From Ctena decussata (taxonomy: Eukaryota > Mollusca > Bivalvia > Lucinida > Lucinidae), in contig OZ022499.1 in assembly GCA_963989385.1 (NCBI GenBank), positions 80,775,903-80,839,902 on the forward strand: a stretch of 64,000 nucleotides of DNA, in the 5' to 3' direction. The position numbers and the translations under genes were made by a program. Below the pieces are notes generated by a model. That model worked only from the letters and a program-made list of their open reading frames with translations. It was not told the DNA's origin and did no database searches. Every line of letters starts with the position of its first letter. Positions within the stretch are counted from its first letter, which is position 1. Below are positions 35,985 through 47,265 of this stretch, one piece after another.

Positions 35985-37606
35985 TTGCAGCATAACTTAA
36001 TTTAGATTTGACCTAGTGACCTTGCTTTTGACCCGACATGACACAGTTTCAAACTTGACCTAGATTTTATGGAGATTAACATTCTGACAAAGCTTCATGA
36101 AGATTGGATCAAAACTGTGCCCTCTAGGGTATGCACAAAGTTTTTCTAAGATTTGACCTAGTTTTTGACCTGAAATGACCCAGTTTCAAACTTGGCCTGG
36201 ATATTGTGAGGATAAACATTCTGACAATGGTTCATGAAGATTAGATCAAAACTGTGCCCTCTACAGTGTACACAAGGTTTTTCTAAGATTTGACCTACTG
36301 ACCTAGTTTTTGACCTGACATGATCTACTTTCAAACTTGGCCTAAATATTGTGATGATAAACATTATGACAAAGTTTCAAAAAGATTGGATCAAAACTGT
36401 GTCCTCTAGAGCGTACACAATGTTTTTCTAAGATCTGACCTAGTTTTTGACCCGACCTGATCCAGTTTCAAACTTGGCCTAGATATTGTGAGGATAAACA
36501 TTCTGACATAATTTCATTAGGCTTGGATCAAAACTGTGACCTCTAGGGCGTACACAAGGTTTTCCTAATATTTGATCTAGTTTTTGATCCGACATGACCC
36601 AGTTCCAAACTTGGCCTGGATATTGTAAGAATAAACATTCTGACAAAGTTTCATTGAGATTGGATCAAAACTGTGCCCTCTGGAGCGTATACAAGGTCAT
36701 TCTTATATTTGACCTAGTGACCTAGTTTTTGACTCGACACGACCCAGTTTCAAACTTTACCTAGATTTCAAAAAGATAAACATTCTGACAGAGTTTCATG
36801 AAGATTGGATCAAAACTATGCCCTCAAGGGTGTACACAAAGTTTTTCTAAGATTTGACCTAGTGACCTAGTTTTTGAACAGACATGACTCAGTTTCATAG
36901 GGGGCTTATATATAGGGACAATAAACATTTTGACATAGTTTCATGAAGATTGAATCAAAACTATGCCTTCTAGTGCGTACATCTGGTTTCTCTAAGATTT
37001 GACCTAGTAACCCAGTTTTTGACACGCCATGACCCAGTTTCAAACTTGTCCTACATATTATGAGGATAAACATTGACAAAGTTTCATGAACGTTGGATCA
37101 AAACTGTGTCTTCTAGAGCGTACACAAGGTTTTTTTAAGATTTGACCTAGTGACCTAGTTTTTGATCTCACATGACCCAGTTTCAAACTCGGCCTAGAGT
37201 TTATGGAGATAAACATTCTGACAAAGTTTCATAAAGATTGGATCAAAACTGTGTCCTCTAGAGCATACACAAGGTTTTTCTATGATTTGACCTAGTGACC
37301 TAGTTTTTGACCCGACATGACCCAGCTTCAAATTTATTCTAGAAATGATGGGGATGAACATTCTGACAAAGCTTCATGAACTTTGAATCAAATCTGTGCC
37401 TTCTAGAGCATACACAAGTTTTTTTCTAAGATTTGACCTAGTGTCCAAGTTTTTGACCCGACATGACCCAGTTTCGAACTTGGTCTAGAGTTTATGGAGA
37501 TAAACATTCTGACAATGTTTCTTAAAGATTGGATCAAAACTGTGACCTCTATTGCGTACACAATGTTTTTCTATGATTTGACTTAGTGACCTAGTTTTTG
37601 ACTTTG
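35985..37606 (+). repeat. AGGTCA-array (AE-1 family), copy B
   Basis: Units of about 137-145 bp contain GACCTAGTGACCTAG...TTTTTGACC and CATTCTGACAAAGTTTCATG. About 750 bp (36840-37603) is the reverse complement of 39565-40294 in copy A. The right side ends abruptly at TTTTTGAC where the hAT 3' terminal sequence begins. In the opposite strand each unit reads AGGTCACTAGGTCA. Confidence 0.8.
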
Positions 37607-37774
37607 TCACCTAGCAGACTCCCCTAGCAGACTCCCTCGCTTCGCTCAGTCGGTCACTCGCTTCGCTCAGTCACTTGGGCCATTAAAAAAATTTTGGGCT
37701 ACTAACTTCAAAACTTTAGTGGCCCAAAATTTTTAATTTGGGCCACCAGCTATTTTCCTTGAATTCCAGCACTG
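37607..37774 (+). mobile_element. Detached 3' end of the large hAT element
   Basis: CCTAGCAGACTCCC repeats and CTCGCTTCGCTCAGTC motifs are followed by GGGCCA/GTGGCCCAAAATTTT motifs and the terminal TTCCAGCACTG at 37774. The next six bases, TATGCA (37775-37780), match the TSD found inverted at the other hAT end (TGCATA, 60031-60036). The sequence after TATGCA and the sequence outside the 60-kb end are adjacent pieces of one AE-7 unit. So this is the 3' end of that same insertion, now inverted relative to the gene. Confidence 0.75.
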
Positions 37775-38265
37775 TATGCACGTTGATGACGATATGTTGT
37801 ATCGTGGGATTGAGAACCAGCCTTCTCCAGCTTATTCTTCCCTGTATTTGTCCAATATTCTTTCTTTCCATACTTTGAATACTAAAATTTTTCGTCAAAG
37901 ATTTCTCCACAACCAAGCAAGCTAAGAGTAGTCCCATTTGGTATGCAGGTTGATGACGATATGTTGTATCGTGAGAACCAGCCTTTTTTCTGCTTATTCT
38001 TCCCTGTATTTGTCCGATTTTCTTTCTCTCTTTACTTTGAATAATGCATTTTTTTCGCAAAAGATTTCTATGCATCTGTAAGTTAGAGTAGGGATTTTGT
38101 ATGCAGGTTGATGATAACTTGTTTTATTGTGGGATTGAGAACCAGTCTTCTCCTGCTCATTCTTCCCTACATTTTTCCAATTTTCTTTCTCTCCTGACTG
38201 AATAATGTAATTTTTTGTAACAGATTTCAAAGCAACCATTCATATTTGGTACTATGATTTCTCTC
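37775..38265 (-). mobile_element. AE-7 array, part on the 3' side of the hAT insertion
   Basis: Three units of about 158-167 bp start at TATGCA-GTTGATGACG (37775, 37942, 38100). The unit joint GGTATGCAGGTTGATGACG at 37941 is the uninterrupted form of the hAT target. The other half of the element is at 60031-60355. Confidence 0.75.
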
Positions 38266-38480
38266 CCTCTATGCTTTTTGTTACGAAAATAACACCATTT
38301 GATTTAAGCAATTAAGCGGGAGTATAGTCGGATTCGCTGACAGTTCTAGTTAATTATAGAGTGGTTGCCCCTGTTTGTCTGCCTGTCTATCCTTTTGTAA
38401 ACAATCTTGTTCATTCTGTAACTCCTTTAGGACATTGAAACGGGCGTATTATGCACCGCTTGCGAAGCCCTTGTTCCATT
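38266..38480 (-). mobile_element. AE-2 5' end fragment
   Basis: Approximately 38350-38480 matches 5650-5787 of the complete AE-2 copy, including CGGGCGTATTATGCACCGC and TTGCGAAGCCCTTGTT. The adjoining 38266-38349 is unassigned. Confidence 0.65.
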
Positions 38481-38482
38481 TT

Positions 38483-40294
38483 TTTTTTAGCTCACCTGAG
38501 CACGAAGTGCTCAGGGTGAGCTTTTGGGATACAGTGATGTCCGTCTTACGTGTGGACGGACGTCCGTCCGTCCGGACGTCCGTCAACTTTTGCTTGTGTA
38601 CACTCTAGCGGGCACAGTTTTGATCCAATCTTTCCGAAACTTTGTCAGAATGTTTATCTCTATAAAATCTAGGGCAACTTTGAAACTGGGTCATGTCGGG
38701 TCAAAAACTAGGTCACTAGGTCAAATCTTAGAGAAACCTTGTGTACGCTCTAGAAGGCAGTTTTCATCCTAAGTTCATGAAATTTGTCAGAATGTTTATC
38801 CTCAGAATATCTAGGATAAGTTTGAAACTGTGTCACGTCAGGTCAAAAACTAGGTCACTGGGTCAAATCATAGAAAAACCTTGTGTACGCTCTGGAGGAC
38901 ACAGTTTTGATCCAATCTTTATGAAACTTTGTCAGAATGTTTATCTCCATAAACTCTAGGCCAAGTTTGAAACTAGGTCATGTCTGGTCAAAAACTAGGT
39001 CACTAGGTCAAATCTAAGAAAAACCTTGTGTACACTCTAGAAGGCACAGTTTTGATCCAAAGTTCATGAAACTTTGTCAGAATGTTTATCCTTATAATAT
39101 CTAGAATAAATTTGAAACATGGTCATGTCGGGTCAAAACTAGGTCACTAGGTCAAATCATAGAAAAACCTTGTGTACGCACTAGAGGACACAGTTTTGAT
39201 CCATTCGTTATGAAATATTGTCAGAATCTTTATCTACATAAACTCTAGGCCAAGATCAAAACTGAATCATGTCAGGTCAAAAACTAGGTCACTAGGTCAA
39301 ATCTAAGAAAAACCTTGTGTATGCTCTAGAAGGCACAGTTTTGATCCAAAGTTCATGAAACTTTGTCAGAATGTTTATCCTCTGTAGGACAAATTTGAAG
39401 CTGGGTCATGTCGGGTCAAAAACTAGGTCACAAGGTCAAATCTTAGAAAAACCTTGTGTACACTCAAAAAGGCATAGTTTTGATTCAAAGTTCATGAAAC
39501 TTTGTCAGAATGTTTATCCTTATAATATCTAGAATAAATTTGAAACTGGGTCATGTCAGGTCAAAAACTAGGTCACTAGGTCAAATCATAGAAAAACCTT
39601 GTGTACGCTCTAGAGGTCACAGTTTTGATCCAATCTTTAAGAAACATTGTCAGAATGTTTATCTCCATAAACTCTAGGCCAAATTCGAAACTGGGTCATG
39701 TCGGGTCAAAAACTTGGTCACTAGGTCAAATCTTAGAAAAACCTTGTGTATGCTCTAGAAGGCACAGTTTTGATCCAAAGTTCATGAAGCTTTGTCAGAA
39801 TGTTTATCCTCATAATTTCTAGAACAAATTTGAAGCTGGGTCATGTCGGGTTAAAAACTAGGTCACTAAGTCAAATCATAGAAAAACCTTGTGTATGCTC
39901 TAGAGGACACAGTTTTGATCCAATTTTTATGAAACTTTGTCAGAATGTTTATCTCCATTAACTCTAGGCCGAGTTTGAAACTGGGTCATGTGATATCAAA
40001 AACTAGGTCACAAGGTCAAATCTTAAAAAAACCTTGTGTATGCTCTAGAAGGCACAGTTTTGATCCAAAGTTCATGAAACTTTGTCAGAATGTTTATCCT
40101 CATAATATGTAGGATAAGTTTGAAACTGGGTCATGGCGTGTCAAAAACTAGGTCACTAGGTCAAATCTTAGAGAAACCAGGTGTACGCACTAGAAGGCAT
40201 AGTTTGATTCAATCTTCATGAAACTATGTCAAAATGTTTATTGTCCATATATCTAAGCCCCCTATGAAACCGAGTCATGTCTGTTCAAAAACTA
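38483..40294 (-). mobile_element. AGGTCA-array (AE-1 family), copy A, 3' part
   Basis: On the minus strand it ends with a GACGGACGTCCG microsatellite (about 38560-38585), the hairpin CTGAGCACTTCGTGCTCAG, GGTGAGCTAAAAA. Plus-strand units contain AAAAACTAGGTCACTAGGTC and CTTTGTCAGAATGTTTATC, about 137-145 bp each. It is truncated at 40294, where hAT exon sequence starts without transition. Confidence 0.8.
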
Positions 40295-40974
40295 GGTCAC
40301 TAGTGTTACAGAGAAGGAGATCATCTATGCGAGAATCTGTCAGTCCGGTGTTATACAAGTAAGTTGACTTGTTGAACAGAATAAAAAAAAAAGATTCCAG
40401 TTTTACACTTATACTTTTTTCAGTCTCTAAAGCAAATGACAGAGACATTACCTTTTCAGCTAAGAAAAAACAAACAAAAAAAAACAACAACATCAGGGCC
40501 ATTTACAAATTTCAGATTAAGGAATGGTCACCTAGCAATTTATGAAACTATAAGCTTGTTTAACATAAGTTTTATGTCACAGATTTTGTTTTTACTGCAG
40601 TTGAATCAGATATTTTTTTTAATCAATTTTTTTCAAGAAGCATATTGTTTTTCTCTCCTTTTCCTTTACTTTTTTTATACTAACTGATTTCTTAATCTTA
40701 ATTTCTTTTGCATTTTTCAAATTTGCAGACTTTTTTGATATTGTCAATCGGGTGAATCACAGTATTGTGGCTTTTTCCAACTGCAGCATGTTACATCAGC
40801 ATACAAGACCCAGAAATGGCTGCAAATTTAAAACTTTGTATCTGAAATGTGCATCTGTGATTGTACTACCTGTAGCCATAACAAGAAATTGCAGACACCA
40901 CTATTAAATTTTTACCAGCTCTTGAAGCACCATAAAAGTGGCCTTTTTTCACCGTTATGTGTTGCACTTAAAAA

Positions 40975-41135
40975 ACAAGACCTGTCCGCGTACAGGATAG
41001 CTCGCCTGCAGGGCATTGCCCATCACATAAAAAAACTTTAACCAAAACATCCATTTCGGACGCCGACGCGGACGCGGACGCTGACGCCAGGGTGACAACA
41101 ATAGCTCTTCCTGAACTTTCGTTCAGGCGAGCTAA
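40975..41135 (+). mobile_element. Minimal array element AE-8, 161 bp
   Basis: Starts ACAAGACCTGTCCGCGTACAG (hairpin CCTGT/ACAGG), then GCTCGCCTG. Next come a short body, the microsatellite GACGCGGACGCGGACGC, the hairpin CCTGAACTTTCGTTCAGG and the end GCGAGCTAA. It has no tandem core. The empty site in the other hAT copy (57850-57863) is an uninterrupted A-run, so insertion occurred in the A-run without a clear TSD. Confidence 0.85.
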
Positions 41136-41502
41136 TTACTATTTTTTGATGAAGTATTTCTGTACAATGCAGTAAGAAACCATCAAATGTTAGCATTAAA
41201 TCACATAGAAAATTCTTTTAAAAAATTTTTGGTATGTACATTTTGATTTGTTGTCAAATATTGCTCAAGATATCGCCAAAGTTGTGGAAGTAGTACTTCG
41301 TTATACAATTGAGGTTTTCACAACATAGGCTCTTTTTATACTCATAAAAATCATAGATCTTAATCAATTCTACGAAGTGGCCATTTCCTTCTACGAAGTG
41401 GCCATGAGATTGTCCAGTTTGTAGAAGTAAGGATTTCTGACAATTCTGATCGACCTTAGAAATGACAGCACAGTAAAGTCAAAAAAATGCCTACCGAAAA
41501 AT

Positions 41503-43885
41503 CTGGTAGTGTCCGTAACCAGGCAATTTATTTTCGCTTTTAAAAGTGTTTTTTTTTTGCAGTGAAATGAACTTTCTCATCTGTAGTTGCATTCAAAAAG
41601 TTAAGAACAACAACAATTTTAATTACATTTTTTATAACATCTTCTCTATCATAAGATAAGTGGTTACGGACACTACGAAAAACATGTAGGGTCCGTAACC
41701 CGAAAATGCATACCTTCATTTAAAGTGAAATATTGCAGCTGTTTTGGCTTTTAGCTATAAAACATTCATGTCAGTGACTCTTGACTGGTATTTAACTGTA
41801 TCAAAATGATTAAATCATATGATGCTACATAACCTGTACTACACATTAACAGAGTAAATGTCGGTAAATAATTAGTGAATCTGTTTCATTTTCCTCATGT
41901 AAAAGAACTCACAGAAGAAGTTTTGAAAAATTCATATCAAGCAAGTCTGTTTCTAATGAAGGATATGGTGAGAATTTCGGTAGTTCTAGTTGGAGTTGGA
42001 GTTCTGAAGGAAGGTTAAGGTTTTGGACACTGAATTGAGAACCAATTTCATGTAGTGTCCGTAACCTTTATGATTATATAAACATATTCCTTGCTTTTAA
42101 GACTTAGCAAGCTTCACTTCCAAAAAACAAATATTTTCTGGTAGATTCAGCTGTATTACATCACAAGGTAATACTCTGAGCATCAAAGACTGCTTTATTG
42201 ATTCTTATGCACTATATTGTAGTATGTATTGATATTAAAGAGGTGTTTTATATGCAATGCATGTTTTTTTCAGATTCCTGAGAGTAAATATGGACATTAA
42301 TGGCAGCATTACCTTTCAATGTAAATTGTTAAACTACCTAATGATATTCCCACTGCATGCCTTAAGTCATGCCTGAAAAAATAGTAAACAATTACATAGC
42401 CTCAGAGTGGTTACGGACACTACAAATCAATGTTTTATGACTTTGCATATTTTTTTTTTTTGAGTCCAAGTTGCTGTTGTCAGGGATGCTGTAGTTTTGA
42501 TTGCTTCCATACTAGAGTATATACTCTTTATGTTGAAGACAAATCAGTCATCTATAAAAGTCAACATATGCAAATGAGTCATACTTTCTGATAAGACTCC
42601 TGGAGTCTTCTTACTAGTTACATGTAGATCATAAAATTCTTTGTAGGGTGAATCTCAGTAGTGATGTTGTTGATGGATACATTAGATTGCCTTGCATCAC
42701 CATTGTGTTTTAAACGATATTTGACATCAATTAAACTAACAAAAGTAGTCTTCAATTTATAACGCTCATTCTGTGAAATTGGAATAAACAATGGGGCTTG
42801 GGGCGGGCCATAATTAAACTAGAATTGCCTTTGAGCATGCAGACACTTGGCTATGAGCCATGGTTATAGCAATGACAGATAATAGCATTTTGTTATTAAG
42901 CAGGGAAGTTAAATCCTAAAAGGGGCCATACAGACAAATGTTGCACTGACTTTATCACTTGTTCACAATATTCAGATCCAGAGAAAATGATGAAAGCTAT
43001 TTGTTATGCAACATTTCAACTTTTAAGTCGGTTTTAGGGGTAAAAATGGTGCTTCCAGAGAATAACTGTTTGAATCTCCTGTAACTAAGAGCTTCTGAAT
43101 GAAAACTGAGTTTCAGAATTTGCAATGTTCCTTTATTTTAACAAGTGTAGTGATTGTAGGGTCCGTAACCTGTCCTTTTAAACGAATGAAAACAAAATTG
43201 ATTTTTCTTTGTCTCTGCATCAGCTATAGAAAACCCTCAAGATGTTGTAAAAACTCAACAAATCCTATTCTAAAACCATCTACATTAAGATATTTATGGC
43301 TTGATGTTTTTTTGCTTTAATCAAAATTTGTATATTTGACAACTCATGAATTAAGAATACCTGTCGAACTTAAAACAAAACATTTTATGCCTTTTTTTTT
43401 GCTCTGGAATGATCTCAGTGATAAATTCAAGAATTACACATGAGTCATGCTAATAAAATGCATATATTGGTGGTAGTTCACAAAAGTATATATTTAGTAT
43501 AGTATTGTAGAGTCCGTAAACAGGCTGTTAACAATGATATTTTGTAAAAAAAAAAAAAAAAAAAAAATATCCTCAAAACTGTATGGACAAATATTTCTCT
43601 TCTGTTGGTGAGAAGGACTCTAGAATGTTGCTTAAATAGATCTTGATTTATTTCTAATTTGAAATTTATAAAAGAACAGCAAATGTTAAGCGATCAAATT
43701 TGTGTCTTAATGAGTATGATAATGTATCTTCTTTTAGTTCATATTATAAGATTTATGATTTCAACAAAAAGTCACTTGTTCAATAACTTCAAGCTTCTTG
43801 CATGTTTAAAATATTTTTTGTTCGTTGTTATAAGCTCATTGCAATTTTTCTGGTTTGTTATACATCACTTGTAGTGTCCGTAACC
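41503..43885. promoter_or_regulatory. Phased GTAGTGTCCGTAACC motif cluster
   Basis: Plus-strand copies are at 41506-41520, 41686-41700, 42052-42066, 43156-43170, 43507-43521 and 43871-43885; minus-strand copies are at 41662-41676 and 42409-42423. Most spacings are close to 360 bp or its multiples (366, 357, 747, 351, 364). The sequences between motifs are not similar to each other. In the other hAT copy the motifs are conserved at 52348, 52705, 53056, 54400, 54424 and 57461. They may be protein-binding sites of element Z or remnants of MITE ends; the function is unknown. Confidence 0.55.
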
Positions 43886-45365
43886 AATTTTACCCAGTGG
43901 CACAAAAAGCTGAAAAATATATATTGATCGACTTCCCAGGAACAAACCCTGGTAGTTATATAAACTAGAGGTACTAAACATTAGAAAATACATGTTTTCA
44001 TAATAATTCTGAAAAGTTCATTTTTCACCTCTAAGTGCAACCCATGTGGCCATAATACTGTGATTCACCCGAATGCTTATGATGTAATGATATAATTGAT
44101 ATAATCCATGTTTTTCAGGCATTTCTAGGAAGGAAAACAACTTTTTAGCTGCCTGTTTGCTTCTCTAGATGACAAAACTCTTTCAAAAAAGGTCTTCTTT
44201 TAATGGAGAGACCCTGCCCCATACCCCTTTCCCTCTCCTACCACCAATTTGAAAAGAGGAAGTCATAATGAAAATGGCAGTGTTGCTTCTCCTAAAGTAT
44301 TCCCTTTGAGCTTGAAGCTAGTCTTACATGAATGCAGCAAATTTTCATTTAACATATTTTTTTCTAGGTTCCATTTGTAAATAAAAGGAGATGCTCAAAA
44401 TATTGCAGGAGCCATCAGATCATCCTTTGAAAAAGTTGGACTCCAATGGCAGGATATTTCTTCCAAGATGGTTGGCATGGGCAGCGATGGAACATCGGTT
44501 ATGCTTGGCAAGAACAAGGGAGTAGCAGCTCTTTTAAGGACTGAACAGCCTGCACTGGTGACAGTTCTTTGTTTTGCACATAAGCTGGAACTTGCTTTCA
44601 AGGATGCGACCAGAAAAGTACCGTTAGACAACAAAGTGTCCATTTGTTTGCTCCAGGCTCTCTACTACCTCTATCATAACAGTCCTTTGAATAGGTCTGC
44701 CATTCTTTATCTTAACAGAGCTCCAGATAAGAAGGGTTAATAGAGATGATTAAGAAAGATTTTTTTTTCTAAACAACAATGTATTATGTGATCCCTAATT
44801 AGAACAGTCTCTGCGAGAGGTTTCTAATGATGAGTCACAGTATATGTTTTTAAGGGAAAATTATCTGCTGTTACCCCTTCTTCTAAATCACTTTAATAAT
44901 ATATTTTAATTTAAAAAAATCCAGTAATTTCCATATCACTGTTGACTAGCTACCTATAGATCTTTAGTTTTAAAACTCCTTATTAAGGCAAATTTGAAAA
45001 CACTTTTTTATAACTTTGTTTTAAACTCAGAAAAAGAGAGAGATTACATTGTCTGCATATAATCAGTTTCTTTCATTTAACAGTTTACTTCTATTAAGAA
45101 GGGAGACAAAACTGAAAATGACAGAGTTGCTTACCCTGGAACTGAAGTCATTTACAGGACTTTTTCAGACTTGCTGATTATGAGTGTCATTTCTGTGTGT
45201 GTGGTTTTTTCCAGAAAGAACTTGGAAGCTTCTTTCAGAACTCTTGATATAAAACCACTCATGCCAACCCGTGTAGGTGGAACAAGATGGGTGGGACACC
45301 TCTTGAGGGCTATTCAAAACTTCATGAGGAGCTATCCTGCACTAAAGCAGCACTTAGAGCAGGTG

Positions 45366-45490
45366 AAACTTTGTCAGAATGTTTATCTCCATAAACTCTA
45401 GGCCAAGTTTGAAACTAGGTCATGTCTGGTCAAAAACTAGGTCACTAGGTCAAATCTTAGAAAAACCTTGTGTACACTCTAGAAGGCACA
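45366..45490 (+). repeat. 125-bp AGGTCA-array fragment at the inversion junction
   Basis: GAAACTTTGTCAGAATG to AGAAGGCACAG is almost identical to 38926-39050. It separates the inverted hAT fragment from the 3' untranslated region of the main hAT copy, which starts at GGGGCATGCCCC. About four bases (TGAA) are shared at the left joint. Confidence 0.85.
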
Positions 45491-45778
45491 GGGGGCATGC
45501 CCCCCCCCCCCTCGGAAAAATTTTGAAAAATTAGATGCCATTACCTGCATTCTGGTGCATTTTTTGCCCTAGAACTGAGGGTCTAAAGAAGTCATTTTTT
45601 GCCTGTAATTTTCATTTTTTTTTGCCTTTAATTTTCAGGAACAGGGCTTCAACCATCATTTTTGGGAAAACTGAGATTAGTTGTAATACAGCCGGGGTAG
45701 AATAAAATTAAATAAAAATGCCATGACAAGTTTTTATTTCAATCATGCAGATGCATGTAAGGAAAAGCTTTTATTATT

Positions 45779-46055
45779 TCACAGGAGGCCTTCATTTATC
45801 ATGGTCTTCATGACGACGTCCTCATCAGTGTCAAACCCACTGTCTTCAGATTCAGAATCAGAACCATCATTAAAGACAGTGGATACCGGAACATGAATTT
45901 CTGCAGCAGCAGCAGCTTCTCCACACTCAGCTGTAACTTGTTCAACATTCTCCCTTCTAGCTGTCCTCATGGCCTGCCTTGTTTTGCTGTCTGCGAACAG
46001 TGGCCGCCTTGTCCCATTGATATTCCATAAATGGATGGCTGGGGAAGGATCAAAC
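45779..46055 (-). CDS. hAT exon 8 (acidic C terminus)
   Basis: Acceptor TTTTTGCAG at 46056. Encodes FDPSPAIHLWNINGTRRPLF, a basic stretch, then an acidic tail (DSESEDSGFDTDED) and stop TGA near 45779. An AATAAA polyadenylation signal follows within 10 bases (AATAATAAAAG). Intact. Confidence 0.88.
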
Positions 46056-46116
46056 CTGCAAAAATTGAACTTCAAAAACATTTCAGCCAAGACAAATTAA
46101 GAAAAATTATAGGGAA

Positions 46117-46173
46117 AATGAGAGTGCTAAAGTTGAATGACATTTTATGTCATTCAACTTGAGCATTCTCATT
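46117..46173. repeat. Perfect-type hairpin in the last hAT intron
   Basis: AATGAGAGTGCTAAAGTTGA...against its inverse, with a loop of about five bases around TTTTA. It may be a degenerate MITE. Confidence 0.65.
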
Positions 46174-46181
46174 CTAGTAGC

Positions 46182-46288
46182 AGTAAAACAATCTGGACAT
46201 GTTCTAACTTGTACTTCTGACCAAAACCCCTAATGTTTAAGGGATTTGGTCAGAAGTACAAATTAGAACATATCCAGACTGTTTTACT
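46182..46288. repeat. Second hairpin/MITE in the last hAT intron
   Basis: Arms of about 44 bp (AGTAAAACAATCTGGACATG... and inverse ending CAGACTGTTTTACT) around a 19-base loop. It lies 8 bases from the previous hairpin. Confidence 0.7.
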
Positions 46289-46632
46289 CTGACCAGACAA
46301 ATATTCATTCAAGTTTATTGTATGCATAGATTAGATAGTAAATGAAGTAAATATTTTTAGTAGTCTCTAATTTGGAGTGTTTTCCTGCATAAAAAGCATA
46401 TGATGTTGTAACTCTTCATCAGAAGCTCCTGACACACACATTTAAAGAGCCATAACATGTTTTATGCCAATCTAATGTCTACAATATTTCCTTGCTGAGT
46501 TGTATCACCAAAATCTATTTGATGTTTGGAGCTTTCCATTATATTTCTTAACTTATTACAGCTGGTTGTAAGAGAATTTCCTGTTGCTCTACAAAGTCCG
46601 TATTAAATTTTAATGCACATGTCCATACTTAC

Positions 46633-46869
46633 TCTTCAACTGTAGGTGAGTGGAGACGAATCGTCATCTGATCTGCCAAGGACTCTTCTCCCAGGCAAGA
46701 GCGGGTGTCAGTTTTGACAGACTTCATTTGCCTGAAACCTCTCTCGCACTCGAAGGAAGAACCTGGCACGGTCAGAATCAAATCAATGACCATCAGAATA
46801 TTCTTATGAGTATCTTCATAGAGTCTGTTAACCTTCTCCAAGGTAAGGGATCTCACCTCAGATGGTCGA
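46633..46869 (-). CDS. hAT exon 7 (C-terminal dimerisation domain)
   Basis: Acceptor TTTTGCAG at 46870, donor GTAAGT at 46632. Encodes SEVRSLTLEKVNRLYEDTHK, then PGSSFECERGFRQMKSVKTD and SCLGEESLADQMTIRLHSP, the hallmark of the hAT dimerisation region with the catalytic Glu in ECER. Intact. Confidence 0.92.
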
Positions 46870-47141
46870 CTGCAAAAGAAAGTAGAACTATATTTGAATT
46901 GTAACAACCAAATTTTACTGCTTTGTGATAATAAATCAACAATTTCTGATGCTTTAACGTTGAAATTTGACTGCAGCTACTTAAATTCCTGTTAAGTAAA
47001 TCCTAGAGTGAAATTGGTCATCATTTTTGTTTCACTTTATAAAGAAATGAAAAAAAAAGAAGAGTTGATCCATATTTAAATTCAAATATTCACCTAGCAC
47101 TACTAGCATACAGTATAATATCAAATTGTTTAAACAGTTAC

Positions 47142-47265
47142 CTGGCATAAAGCAGACTCTTCAGAGACGACCACTCTAGAACTGCCTCAGCTGCCTCTAC
47201 ACCAGCATCCTCAAGGATTTTCTCATAATGCCTTGTTAAAGTTAGCAGGGACTCTTCGCCAAAAT
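47142..47265 (-). CDS. hAT exon 6
   Basis: Acceptor TTTTTCAG at 47266 and donor GTAACT at 47141. Encodes DFGEESLLTLTRHYEKILED and EAVLEWSSLKSLLYA. Only 124 bases, intact. Confidence 0.82.

Larger units (their letters stand above)
40749..44071. mobile_element. Unclassified TIR element Z in the hAT intron (left copy)
   Basis: The ends CGGGTGAATCACAGTATT and its complement are flanked by AAT on both sides (40746-40748, 44072-44074), a possible 3-bp TSD. Inside lie eight copies of a GTAGTGTCCGTAACC motif and no recognisable transposase. The same element is in the main hAT copy at 52162-58073, so it inserted before the duplication. Confidence 0.65.
40295..45365 (+). pseudogene. Inverted partial copy of the hAT gene
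   Basis: Reverse-complement match to 49611-58520. It begins inside the first traced exon (ends 40358 at CAA|GTAAGT), then carries the element at 40749-44071, an exon at 44368-44694 and an exon from 45215 to about 45362. Translations at the second exon share GSDG(T/A)SVMLGKNKGVAALL and CFAHKLELAFKDA with the main copy, and the third has MPTRVGGTRWVGHLL. Relative to the main copy, 14 bases (TGTGCCACGGTTCC) are deleted at about 44383, causing a frameshift. It has no start, no zinc-finger region and no C-terminal domain, so it is a dead fragment flanked on both sides by AGGTCA-array sequence. Confidence 0.9.

Noticed and set aside
40847..40980. Cys-rich start MCICDCTTCSHNKK, present in both hAT copies
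   Set aside because: Its duplication is explained by the inverted repeat, it lies inside element Z within an intron, and the frame does not join the transposase exons in phase.
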